The notes under the pieces were generated by a model that was given only the letters and a program-made list of their open reading frames with translations, did not search any database and was not told the origin of the DNA. A stretch of 64,000 nt of DNA. Origin: CALCZU01 sp964396165 (GTDB lineage: Bacteria; Bdellovibrionota; FAC87; UBA2466). A program made the translations under genes and the position numbers. The stretch covers positions 12,550-76,549 of the forward strand of contig CAYNEF010000014.1 of the NCBI GenBank assembly GCA_964396165.1, in the 5' to 3' direction. Shown in pieces: positions 34,998 through 43,258 of this stretch. Every line of letters begins with the position of its first letter. The first letter of the stretch is position 1.

Positions 34998-36077
34998 ATG
35001 AAACCATCAATCATTTTTGCTATTTTTACTGCCATAATATTGGGTAGTTTTTCTACTTTTGCGCTTGCCGACAAAACGGAAGATTTCATTAAAGCTGTTA
35101 AAAGAGAAAAATTAAATGAAGTAAAAACACAAGACTTGGCAATGGGTTTTTATAATGCAAATAAAGAAACATTATCAGTGAGTGAAGTAGTTGCGCTTGC
35201 CAAACTTATCAATAGTTATGAAGGGAACGAACTTTTAAAACAACATGTAAATTACAAGAAAAATTTAACTTCAGCGGAATTAAGGCAGATTGCTCAGAAT
35301 ATAGATACAAGTTTCGCGAATGGGTATACGGAACGTTATTATGAATTGGCCATAAGAAAGCGATTTTTGAAAGAAACAAATGAGCCTCAGATGGCAAGTT
35401 TTATTAGGGAAATGCAGTATATAGCTAAAGACGATTCGAATACGAAGTTAAGGGCCGAATTAATCAATGCCTTTTATACTAAATATGCTGAGTATTTCAG
35501 AGGTAAGCCAGCAGAATTAATTAAACTTGCAAGTGACTTGCCTGGGTATGAAAAAAACGAGCTGCTAGCTAAATATATAAAACAGAATGCGTCTGTTCTC
35601 ACTCCAGCTCAAATCGAGAATATAAGTTCTAGCTTTGATCGTTCCATGGCAAACGAACGTTCCGATAAAACCTACTCCATTGCTATCAGAAAAAAGTTTA
35701 TTGATAATACTAAAGCTGTTTCTAATATAGATAGCTTTATCAGTGCTTTAAAAGTGATAAAGGAATCGAAAATCAAGGAAAGTTTAATTTCCGATTTCTA
35801 TGATAGATACAAAACTAAAATTAATATGGCAGGACTATTTAAAATGGCGGACTTAATAACTGGGTACGAAAAAAATCAACTCATTAACAAGTTTGCAGCT
35901 TATAACGCAGAAATTCTCACTCTGAACGAGCTCGATGCAATTGCAAAAAAATACCAGAGAGATACAATTAACGATTCCAAATCGGAAGTAAGGGCATTAA
36001 AACTAGCTAGGCAATTCGCTGTCGCTCCCGACGCCCTCAATAAGTGTATTGCTAACCTTAAAAAGTGCGCAGATTAA
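34998..36077 (+). CDS. Exported all-helical protein with three ~105-residue repeats
   Basis: 359 residues. The signal peptide runs MKPSIIFAIFTAIILGSF to about ALA. After it come three divergent copies of one helical unit, at about residues 29-130, 131-240 and 241-340. Each contains FI..(L/M)...K, an INAFY/FYNAN/SDFYD-like helix, then a Lys-L-Tyr-Glu-x-Asn-Glu/Gln-Leu motif (SYEGNELL, GYEKNELL, GYEKNQLI), a LTxxEL/LTPAQI helix and a late (Y)xxAIRK(R/K)F helix. The last two residues pairs of Cys (NKCIANLKKC) close the protein. Codon use is strongly AT-biased compared with core genes. Strong GGGGGG precedes the ATG. No family recognised; a scaffold or binding role is a guess. Confidence 0.65.
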   Translation: MKPSIIFAIFTAIILGSFSTFALADKTEDFIKAVKREKLNEVKTQDLAMGFYNANKETLSVSEVVALAKLINSYEGNELLKQHVNYKKNLTSAELRQIAQNIDTSFANGYTERYYELAIRKRFLKETNEPQMASFIREMQYIAKDDSNTKLRAELINAFYTKYAEYFRGKPAELIKLASDLPGYEKNELLAKYIKQNASVLTPAQIENISSSFDRSMANERSDKTYSIAIRKKFIDNTKAVSNIDSFISALKVIKESKIKESLISDFYDRYKTKINMAGLFKMADLITGYEKNQLINKFAAYNAEILTLNELDAIAKKYQRDTINDSKSEVRALKLARQFAVAPDALNKCIANLKKCAD

Positions 36078-36088
36078 TTGAATATTAA

Positions 36089-36106
36089 AGGTACGGCGCC
36101 GTACCT
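36089..36106. terminator. Perfect 18-base palindrome after the helical-repeat gene
   Basis: AGGTACGGC followed by GCCGTACCT forms a perfect inverted repeat with no spacer, 12 bases after the stop of the gene at 34998 and five bases before direct-repeat copy 2. It may form a terminator stem, but no T-run follows. Its position exactly at the duplication junction is notable. Confidence 0.35.
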
Positions 36107-36110
36107 ATTG

Positions 36111-36448
36111 TAGGTCGGACGACGCGCGATAAAGTAGCAGACGTGTGGAAGTTGCTTTCTGTGTCTCTTCTTCTTTACAGACCCTCTCGGATTTCAGATG
36201 GGGCCTTTCCGACTAAAATTTTAGAGTCATTGCATTTTGGGGTACCGTGTGTGGCTACGAGTGTTCCCAAGACCTCGAGCCTCGAAGGAATCATCCCTCG
36301 CAGTTCTTTTTCAGTACAGTTAAAAAAGATGGCACTGGAAGCCTCTCATGCTCCTGTCGCTCAAGTAGAAGCACTCTATGAAAAGTTCGCTTACGAAATG
36401 AATCCGAAATTACATCTCGCAAAAGTAGCCGAATTTTTTTCTAAGTAG
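36111..36448 (+). pseudogene. Duplicated 3' fragment of the glycosyltransferase gene (direct repeat copy 2)
   Basis: The fragment carries the last 112 or so codons of the gene at 32673, from the LGWTTRDKVADVWK region to the stop. The encoded residues are nearly identical (ALYEKF for AFYEKF; SK for SPK at the end). There is no start signal, signal peptide or N-terminal half, so it is a remnant. The nucleotide identity extends a few bases upstream and weakly past the stop. Most mismatches are synonymous third-position changes, which suggests an allele from a related strain rather than a fresh copy. Confidence 0.85.
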
Positions 36449-36472
36449 TCCAGCCGTTCCCGCCATTTTTTC

Positions 36473-37993
36473 TTACTGTACTTTTGGAGGTGGCAGAGCA
36501 AGCAAATTTTGCGAAGTTTTATTTTGTTGTTTAAAGATGTTAATCAGGTCCACTACTTCTACATCGGTCATTGTGGAAATCATCAGTTTGCTTCCATCTT
36601 CGGAGAATTTAAGTTCCCCGTGAAGTTCGCTCCAGCCTTTCGCATTTGGATTTTTACGTGGAACTTGTATCATTTTTCCGGAATCAGCTTCCCAAAAGTA
36701 AAGCCCCTTGGGATTAATACCGGCAGCGAGAATACGGCCGTCTGATCCTAGTTTGTAAGTTATTTTGTGTACCAACTCTCCTCTGCCGGTTAAGGGAACT
36801 TCAAAGACTTCAGGTGGTTTTTCTGGGTGATCCAGGTGCCAGCGTGCAAATAACGTATGCTCTATCGAAGGACCCCCGACTCCTCCTCCATTGGGAAGCA
36901 TTGTGATTTGTTGTTCTGTGCGGCCAAGTCGAAGTACTAAATATCCCTCATTAGTAATTTGAACCTCTTTGGCACCAAACGGCGTAAAAACGTTACCTTT
37001 GAGATCATTTAACTCTTTTAGATTATCGTATAATTCAGAGCTTCCTTTTAAAGGAACTTCTATAATTCCGTTTGGGGTATTTTCATACAACGAGACCACT
37101 TTCTCTTTTTTATTCTTTGTGACAATCCATTTTCCGTCGGGAGACGTGCCTAAAGGCATTCCTTCTAATATGGTGTAGTGTTTGCGTTCGTCCTTGCTAC
37201 TATCAGAAGTACTTCTGGCTTTGTCGAGGGAAGGGATTAGGGTTTTGGTCGAACCGTTTTTTTTTGATGGGGCCACAGATGCACCCAATTGCCAGACTAT
37301 AGTTTCATGATCGGATTTTTCAGACTGCGTTAGCCTTGCGGTAATAAGACTGCCCGAGTTATCGATGGAAGGCTCGAGAATTCCACCGTTCTTTCCATTG
37401 GGAAGATCTAATTGGTATTTTGTTTCGGTTTTTTTTCGAGAGTTGAGGTCTACTACAGTAACTTCGTTTAAGTACTTCACGGACGGAACGACAAGCAACT
37501 TACTCTCATTCTCAGACAAAGTTGTTCGACCATGCACCCAATCTAGAGTGGCACTTAACGAACTTTTCTTGCCGTCGTTTAAATTGTGCAAAGAGATATT
37601 GTACGGCGCCTGGTAGTTCATTCTCGTTGTTTCAATAACTACTGCCGTACTGCTTTTTTCAGAGACTGCTCTCACAGTGGGACTAAAAGGAGTGCCTTTG
37701 TACAAAGAACGAAAATCGGTAACTTTGTTGGTTTGGGTGTCCCACACAGCTTGTTCAGTAGTAGGATTGAATGCGTCTTCAGATTGTTTTCCAACGACAT
37801 ACCTTAAAGAACTTGTCGCTGTATCTATTCCAGTTCGAAATCCGTCCGGACCAGACAATACTAAAGCTGACTGTGGCGACTTAGTAGTTTTGCAAGCAGC
37901 TACTAGCGCTTGGATATTCTTATCGGCTCCCGCAAAGAGAGAAAGAGAAAAAGATGAGAGGAGAATGATTAAAGTGCATCGTAAAATTGGCAT
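36473..37993 (-). CDS. Secreted beta-propeller-like protein
   Basis: 506 residues with a signal peptide (MPILRCTLIILLSSFSLSLFAG) and AGGA before the start. The mature part alternates four-stranded blade-like units with phrases such as LSENESKLLVVPSVKYLNEVTVVDLNSR, PLGTSPDGKWIVTKN, KFSEDGSKLMISTM and LGSDGRILAAGINP, typical of WD40/YVTN-like propellers with Asp-Gly turns. No catalytic residues are evident. It probably binds a protein or glycan outside the cytoplasm. The surrounding genes are also exported proteins of unknown function. Confidence 0.65.
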   Translation of the reverse strand: MPILRCTLIILLSSFSLSLFAGADKNIQALVAACKTTKSPQSALVLSGPDGFRTGIDTATSSLRYVVGKQSEDAFNPTTEQAVWDTQTNKVTDFRSLYKGTPFSPTVRAVSEKSSTAVVIETTRMNYQAPYNISLHNLNDGKKSSLSATLDWVHGRTTLSENESKLLVVPSVKYLNEVTVVDLNSRKKTETKYQLDLPNGKNGGILEPSIDNSGSLITARLTQSEKSDHETIVWQLGASVAPSKKNGSTKTLIPSLDKARSTSDSSKDERKHYTILEGMPLGTSPDGKWIVTKNKKEKVVSLYENTPNGIIEVPLKGSSELYDNLKELNDLKGNVFTPFGAKEVQITNEGYLVLRLGRTEQQITMLPNGGGVGGPSIEHTLFARWHLDHPEKPPEVFEVPLTGRGELVHKITYKLGSDGRILAAGINPKGLYFWEADSGKMIQVPRKNPNAKGWSELHGELKFSEDGSKLMISTMTDVEVVDLINIFKQQNKTSQNLLALPPPKVQ

Positions 37994-38043
37994 ACCGTTT
38001 TCCTATGGTCATTCATACTGTTAATTCTGTTGCTAAATAGGAA

Positions 38044-38232
38044 ATGCAAATTAATCGCCAGTACGATGTTGAAGAAATTGCAATGAAATTGCTGGATGTT
38101 GCAGAATTGATTGCCGACAGGAAATTGGGCTGTCCAAATTATATACACACAGTTTACATAGAAGTACGTTATACGGGAAAGGGGAGTAAGCCTGTACAGT
38201 ATCTTAAAAATGAAATTAAAATTCTCAATTGA
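38044..38232 (+). CDS. Small hypothetical protein, 62 residues
   Basis: The frame encodes MQINRQYDVEEIAMKLLDV and continues with a plausible helix-then-strand pattern (HTVYIEVRYTGKG), ending KILN. Amino-acid composition is protein-like and a hairpin terminator starts at its stop codon, which both favour a real gene. Against it, AGGA is only three bases from the ATG. No family recognised. Confidence 0.45.
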   Translation: MQINRQYDVEEIAMKLLDVAELIADRKLGCPNYIHTVYIEVRYTGKGSKPVQYLKNEIKILN

Positions 38233-38233
38233 G

Positions 38234-38253
38234 GGACTTCTACAAGTCCTTTT
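38234..38253 (+). terminator. Rho-independent terminator
   Basis: GGACTT (38234-38239), loop CTAC, AAGTCC (38244-38249), then TTTT. It directly follows the stop of the 62-residue frame and precedes the lipoprotein gene. Confidence 0.6.
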
Positions 38254-38322
38254 CTCAATATTTATAGCTAAATAAGATGGAATATTAAGTGCAATAGCCT
38301 GCTTTATTCAAGGAGGGGATGC

Positions 38323-39804
38323 ATGAAAAATAGTGCTATTGTTAATCATATTTCAGTGTTGTTTTGTATTATTCTTCTTTCCAGCTGTGGGATAAATGTG
38401 AATGAGCAGGAATCAACAGATGCTGCTGTTAAAAACATTATTGATACTTATGCCAGCTCAGAGGAGATGAAGCAGGCGAGTGTCAAATTGAGTGAGTTTT
38501 ATAAGGAAATTCTCGAAAAACCGGAACAGGACAACTCTAAATACAAAATTCCAAATGCAGTTGTTTGTATGGAAAGTATGAACAGAAAGGAAAGTAGAGA
38601 GATTATTCCTAGACTGGAATCGGAATTCTTTAAAGGTGAAAAGGGACTTGAAGCATTTATTAAGTTTCACTCGTCACTAAGCTTTAATTTTCTAAATCTT
38701 CCATCCGCTGAAACCGCATGTAGTGAGATAATGGGCACTCCATTGAATGACCTACTGTCAGTTAGTACTACCACTCAGTCCCAGTGCCCTAATAGCTCTC
38801 CGGAAGACTATTCAGGAACCTGGAAAGCCAGCCGTACTTACCCTGCCTATAGACCGAACAATTCAGATGCTGAACTAGTTAGTTGGTTTGCAAAAAATGG
38901 CATTGATCCCGATCTCCCAGGTTGCAGAAGCAAGTGCTCGAATGCACCTACCCATTTCGGCAATTGGCTAAATAGTTTTGTTTGCACAAACTATTGTACA
39001 AGAGGTGTTTCACTTTTTTATGCAAATGGAATGTTCAATACCTTTTCTGAGGCTATACAAAATGCAAACGCTTTGTCTCAATCGGTTTGCTCAGCTACCA
39101 CGGATAAAAAAATATTAGACTCTTACGTGCACAGAAATAATTCAAATGGAATTGTTACGCTTTCTCTAAACTTTAATGAGGAATGGTGGAGACAAGTCTT
39201 ACAGGTTGTGAAACAAAAACTGATTGATGATTATCAGAGTGAAATCGCCCATACATCTGTAGTAGGGGTCTTTTATGGCCTTGTACCGGCTCCAGACTGG
39301 CTTAAAGAAATCATCAAAGATAGAATCAATCAACTGAATGTTGAACAAGCAAAATCAGACGAAGATTTAGAGACACACTACTCAGGTTATAAGCATGAAC
39401 TTGAATTAGGCAATTCAGTGATTGTAATTTCGCATTCACAGGGAAACTTCTATACAAACTTTGCTGCTCGTAGATTAAAACAAGATTATGAGGCGTTTGA
39501 TCCTGAGAATAAGTTTGAACAGCACTTTGGTAGTATTCCTGTAGCTTCTCCCGCTGTTTCCCTTCCTGCAGGTGCATTGTTACACGGTGAAAAATATATT
39601 TCTTTAAGATCTGATTGGCTCATTCCTTTAGTGACACAATTAAACTCGCTTCCAGGAAATGTCTCAAATTCTCATGTCGGAATTTTTGATCATAATTTTA
39701 TAAATGGGTATTTAAACGGGGATAAGTCACACAATTTTCTTATGAATGGAATTGCAGAGTTGGCTGACAAGTTGCGACACCCACCCTATGAGTTAAAACA
39801 ATGA
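38323..39804 (+). CDS. Lipoprotein with an alpha/beta-hydrolase-like nucleophile motif
   Basis: 493 residues. A lipoprotein signal ends LLSSC (Cys about 22), so the protein is membrane-anchored. The middle is Cys-rich (GCRSKCSNAP, VCTNYCTRG), suggesting disulfides. Near residue 370 a strand-turn-helix reads VIVISHSQGNFYTNFAARRL, matching the G/S-x-S-x-G nucleophile elbow of lipases and esterases with the first Gly replaced by Ser. A late His (about 450, NSHVGIFDHNF) could complete a triad. It may be a surface lipase or a non-catalytic relative. GGAGGGG precedes the ATG. The stop overlaps the next gene (ATGA). Confidence 0.65.
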   Translation: MKNSAIVNHISVLFCIILLSSCGINVNEQESTDAAVKNIIDTYASSEEMKQASVKLSEFYKEILEKPEQDNSKYKIPNAVVCMESMNRKESREIIPRLESEFFKGEKGLEAFIKFHSSLSFNFLNLPSAETACSEIMGTPLNDLLSVSTTTQSQCPNSSPEDYSGTWKASRTYPAYRPNNSDAELVSWFAKNGIDPDLPGCRSKCSNAPTHFGNWLNSFVCTNYCTRGVSLFYANGMFNTFSEAIQNANALSQSVCSATTDKKILDSYVHRNNSNGIVTLSLNFNEEWWRQVLQVVKQKLIDDYQSEIAHTSVVGVFYGLVPAPDWLKEIIKDRINQLNVEQAKSDEDLETHYSGYKHELELGNSVIVISHSQGNFYTNFAARRLKQDYEAFDPENKFEQHFGSIPVASPAVSLPAGALLHGEKYISLRSDWLIPLVTQLNSLPGNVSNSHVGIFDHNFINGYLNGDKSHNFLMNGIAELADKLRHPPYELKQ

Positions 39805-40106
39805 ACTTATCAAAGCAAGCGCTCTGCGGTTCAATTTGTAATCTGACACCTTTGATTTTCCTGCTTACTGGCTGTGTCTTTTCAGATTGGAGTTGTAGCG
39901 GGGACAATATGGGAGGGGTGATGTTGCTCTATTCCCTGACAATAGCAATACCTAATTTAATTTTGATATTTATTTTTCTAATCTGGATACTTTTTTCTTT
40001 GAAAAAAGAAAAGTTAAAACAAGTTAAATGGCATCTCTTCTTCTACGTGCTGACTCTCATTGCATTGATTTTTAGTCTGAAATTCCCTGCGGAGCTGCGC
40101 CAGTAG
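39801..40106 (+). CDS. Small membrane protein, possibly a lipoprotein
   Basis: 101 residues overlapping the lipoprotein gene by four bases (ATGA), so the two are translationally coupled. The N-terminal hydrophobic stretch ends LLTGC, a possible lipobox. Two further hydrophobic helices lie at about 42-66 and 77-96, with a Lys-rich turn between. It may be a partner or immunity-type membrane component of the hydrolase lipoprotein; that is only inferred from coupling. Confidence 0.5.
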   Translation: MNLSKQALCGSICNLTPLIFLLTGCVFSDWSCSGDNMGGVMLLYSLTIAIPNLILIFIFLIWILFSLKKEKLKQVKWHLFFYVLTLIALIFSLKFPAELRQ

Positions 40107-40122
40107 ACGTTGGTCAGACGTT

Positions 40123-41151
40123 TTACAAAAGCCCAGCCGTATTCACCATAGTCAGTACGCGATCAATATAGGTGTGTTGTGAGCTTGTGACTCTTTCGTA
40201 GCCGGCTTTGGCAATTCTCGCTCTTTCATTTTCGTTCTTCAGGTAATACGAAATTTTATCTTTCAGTTCCTCTAAGGAATCAAAACAAACAATTTCCTTA
40301 TCCTCGTCGAAAAAAGAGAGAATTTCTTCATTGCGAGGAGCAATTTGCAAACTTCCACAAGCCGGGATTTCAAACGTTCGTTGCGTGTGTCTGTCTTCCG
40401 CTTCTTCTCTTAATAGGCCTAGTGAAATTTTGGAGTGGGAAGTGACATCTGCATAGAGTTTTCCGTAAATTGCTTTTGGTACGATCCTGTCTTTATGAGA
40501 ATGAAAGTGTTTGGATCGAGTCCAGTTATTTCCCCAGATATGAAGAGACTCCCAGTCGAGCACATCAAACACTGGATCTCGCGACTTATCATAAGTACCG
40601 ATAAAACTGACTTCCAAGGGAACTTGCAGAAACTGGCTTTCATTTGCCAGCACCAGCCGATGGACATGGGGCGAAAAAGCAGAGGGAATAAAATGGGAAT
40701 TTTTCTGCCCTATCGCCTCATATTTTTTTACGTTCTGCGATTTGGTCGTAAACGCATAATCATAATGCTTTAGCGTTTCCCAAAAGTGGCTGGGTTTTAG
40801 GATCCCTTTTGAAAAATTATTGTCGTGTGAGTGGTAGAGAAACCGTGTTTTCCCTTTTTGGTTCTTACGAAACTCTTCTATTACACTGGCCGAGAGAAAA
40901 TTCTCAGCAATCACAAGTACAAGATCAAATTGATGGCTTTTAGACATCTCCAAAAGTTTTGCATCAGAAGCTTTGATTTTTGAAGCAACAGGCGCTTTAG
41001 TCAGCCTCACTACGAGTTTTTCAAAGAAATTATTTGTAGAAAAATACCCCGGATCGAATGTCACAACATCATAGCCCAAATCTACCAAAGCATCCCGGTA
41101 AAGAAGAGCACAGCTGTCTGGATCACTGCTACCTATGTATAGTGCTTTCAT
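40123..41151 (-). CDS. CgeB-like glycosyltransferase
   Basis: 342 residues. The N-terminal Rossmann half starts MKALYIGSSDPDSCALLYRD. The C-terminal half has VSFIGTYDKSRDP, a histidine-rich loop, and the signature HTQRTFEIPACGSLQIAPRNEE with a conserved Glu, followed by FDSLEELKDKISYYL, which matches the glycosyltransferase family 1_2 found in CgeB-type spore-coat and surface polysaccharide enzymes. Cytosolic. It is 12 bases downstream of the formyltransferase-fusion gene, so both probably act on the same glycan. Confidence 0.75.
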   Translation of the reverse strand: MKALYIGSSDPDSCALLYRDALVDLGYDVVTFDPGYFSTNNFFEKLVVRLTKAPVASKIKASDAKLLEMSKSHQFDLVLVIAENFLSASVIEEFRKNQKGKTRFLYHSHDNNFSKGILKPSHFWETLKHYDYAFTTKSQNVKKYEAIGQKNSHFIPSAFSPHVHRLVLANESQFLQVPLEVSFIGTYDKSRDPVFDVLDWESLHIWGNNWTRSKHFHSHKDRIVPKAIYGKLYADVTSHSKISLGLLREEAEDRHTQRTFEIPACGSLQIAPRNEEILSFFDEDKEIVCFDSLEELKDKISYYLKNENERARIAKAGYERVTSSQHTYIDRVLTMVNTAGLL

Positions 41152-41163
41152 GGAATTAAAATT

Positions 41164-42849
41164 TTACCACCCGAAACGCAATTTGAGTACCCGCAAGAAC
41201 GCGTAGGGATTAAAACGGTGCACCTTGCCATCTACTAATGTGAAATCCCCGGACTTTGAAAGTGTATGCATCCCGGCTGAGAACGGCGTTCCTGGCAGTG
41301 GGCCAAGGGTTTTTACCGCATTTTCTGAGAAGGAATGCTCATTTAAAGTCGTCACTTCATTTAAAACGATAGCGCCGCCGTAAGTTTTCGAGCAGTCTTG
41401 TGCTGGACGGTAAAGTTTTCCATTCAATTCAAACGGAGTTCCCGCAGGTCTTGCCGAGCGAATATCTGTCTTTACAGGGTTCATCAGATGCGGCTTGAAC
41501 GGCCCTTCTAAGGAGTTTGAGGAAAAAAGAAATAGATTCGTCCTTGGCCCATCGTCTTCATTCGTGCACGTGAGCCAGTATTTTCCGTGTGAATGAAACA
41601 AAGTCGCATCCACTCCTCTGAAATTTGCTACTAGCGTGCACACCTTTTTCCATTCGGTGGGAAATTCCACTGCTTCATAGAGCGCTATTTCATTTGCGCT
41701 TAAGGTTTCTGGGATGCAATACGTTTTTCCTTTTTCTTGAAAAAGATAAGGATAGGATAAATGTTTGTCCGTCGGTAAACCCTTAACCGCTTTTTCTTGT
41801 TTTTTTCCATTTGAAAAGGTGAGGGAAGTCAAACTTCCCAGGCCCGTTTTGTAATCAAATTTCTCTGTGAGAATTTCTATTCCCTTAGAGTTTTGGATGC
41901 CGAAAGGATCCGCATAGAATGTATTGCCTGTAGCAAGATTTAAATTAAATGGATTTGATAAAAAGTTAGAAGAGAGGGCAGTCTCAATGGAACGGGGAAG
42001 AATGGCGAGATCCCATTTTTCACACACGAACCAGCTGTAAAACCTGAGTTTAATTTTGTGATAGAAAGTGATGAGAGAAAATAAAAGCATTTGAACATTT
42101 GTGGGAGTCTTATAGATAGGGGCATCTGTCACAGTTGTTTCCGTTTCAAAACCAACTGTACCTTCCATTAAACCCTTACAGATTTGTGCTGGCCACCGAC
42201 TTGATTCAAGCAAAACTTGATCGAGATTTTCTGAATACGAGTACCCGAGTGTTTTAAAGTACCCTTTTTTAAGAATGACTCCACCGTCGAGTCTTTCTGT
42301 GAGGCGTTGCAAGACGCTACCTGTGACGGGATCGCCTTTGTAAATTTCCCAAAAGGCCGCAGGACTACCGCGGTATTTCATTTCGTCGTCATGATGAAAC
42401 GACCAGACACCATAGCGGGGAATGGTCAGGATTTCTCCACGAATGATATTAAAGCCGAAACGCAAAATAAAATCGGGCTGCAATTCTTTTAACTTTGCAA
42501 TGGTCGTCTCATCAAAATACTCGGAGTACTTTCCCACCTTGGTGGTCGTTACATGGTGTGAGGGCACATTTTTTAGTACCACCGGGCTGTCCACGAGCTT
42601 TTCCGCTTTGGATTTAAAGAACAACCGTTTGTAGTAAAAATAGAAAAGATGATTTGCCCCAATTTTACGAATGCGTGAGCGCCATGTGGTTTTTTCTACC
42701 GAATACTCTTCCATTTCTTTTCGATACAAAATCAAAACAGGAAGGGGCGCTGGGTTTAGTAACTGCAGATGCTCAATTACTTGCGCTTCCCAGACTTGTA
42801 GTCCGGGACCGTTCATTAAGACAGCGTAGGTAAGGGGCTTTGGGCTCAT
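41164..42849 (-). CDS. Formyltransferase-like domain fused to a GIPC-transferase-like propeller
   Basis: 561 residues in two parts. Residues about 1-230 look like a formyl/aminosugar formyltransferase fold: LQPDFILRFGFNIIRGEIL, GVWSFHHDDEMKYRGSPAAFW and RLTERLDGGVILKKGYF. The usual catalytic Asn-His-Asp set is partly recognisable (SFHHDD...). Residues about 270-550 form a five-bladed propeller-like domain akin to the plant glucosamine inositolphosphorylceramide transferase N-terminal domain and GH43 folds: FYADPFGI, HLSYPYLFQEKGKTYCIPE, GVDATLFHSHGKYWLTCTN, SARPAGTPFELNGKLYRPAQD. It probably modifies a surface aminosugar. The CgeB-like gene follows in the same operon. Confidence 0.7.
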   Translation of the reverse strand: MSPKPLTYAVLMNGPGLQVWEAQVIEHLQLLNPAPLPVLILYRKEMEEYSVEKTTWRSRIRKIGANHLFYFYYKRLFFKSKAEKLVDSPVVLKNVPSHHVTTTKVGKYSEYFDETTIAKLKELQPDFILRFGFNIIRGEILTIPRYGVWSFHHDDEMKYRGSPAAFWEIYKGDPVTGSVLQRLTERLDGGVILKKGYFKTLGYSYSENLDQVLLESSRWPAQICKGLMEGTVGFETETTVTDAPIYKTPTNVQMLLFSLITFYHKIKLRFYSWFVCEKWDLAILPRSIETALSSNFLSNPFNLNLATGNTFYADPFGIQNSKGIEILTEKFDYKTGLGSLTSLTFSNGKKQEKAVKGLPTDKHLSYPYLFQEKGKTYCIPETLSANEIALYEAVEFPTEWKKVCTLVANFRGVDATLFHSHGKYWLTCTNEDDGPRTNLFLFSSNSLEGPFKPHLMNPVKTDIRSARPAGTPFELNGKLYRPAQDCSKTYGGAIVLNEVTTLNEHSFSENAVKTLGPLPGTPFSAGMHTLSKSGDFTLVDGKVHRFNPYAFLRVLKLRFGW

Positions 42850-43000
42850 GGAAGATTAAAGTATAGAGAAATCAGGGGGATAAGTAAAACTCCGCGCCCT
42901 TTTCGTCCATGGTGTCTAACAATTTGACACGTGAGTAGATCTTAGCCACGCATGAATTCTCATGGCATACACTTGCAATCTAGCTATTGCGAGGTCTGGG

Positions 43001-43249
43001 ATGAGGCTAAAAGAAATGATAAAGCGAATGGGAATCAGAGAAATCTTAAAAGAAGTTTTCTTTCTTATCGCAATTGGTGCTGTGTTCGTCATGGTGCCAC
43101 AACGTTGCGGCATGACGCAGGAAGAAATGCATGCGGACAAGGAAAAAATAGAACGCACAGGTGAAATTACTTTGCGTGATCGCACTGACAAGGAAGGTTT
43201 AAGTTTGTGGCTCCGCGATTTAGGGCGGGGCCAGGGCCCGGGGGAATAA
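43001..43249 (+). CDS. Small protein with one membrane helix
   Basis: About 82 residues from MRLKEMIKRMGIREIL, with a GAGG-like site before this ATG; upstream in-frame ATGs at 42962 and a later one at 43019 are possible. A single hydrophobic helix (VFFLIAIGAVFVMVP) is followed by a charged tail ending in a Gly/Arg stretch (LRDLGRGQGPGE). No family recognised. It lies directly upstream of the structured RNA at 43259. Confidence 0.45.
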   Translation: MRLKEMIKRMGIREILKEVFFLIAIGAVFVMVPQRCGMTQEEMHADKEKIERTGEITLRDRTDKEGLSLWLRDLGRGQGPGE

Positions 43250-43258
43250 TATTGATCC

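Noticed and set aside
36111..36448. Separate small glycosyltransferase gene
   Set aside because: It is a near-identical copy of the 3' end of the gene at 32673 with no start signals, so I call it a remnant.
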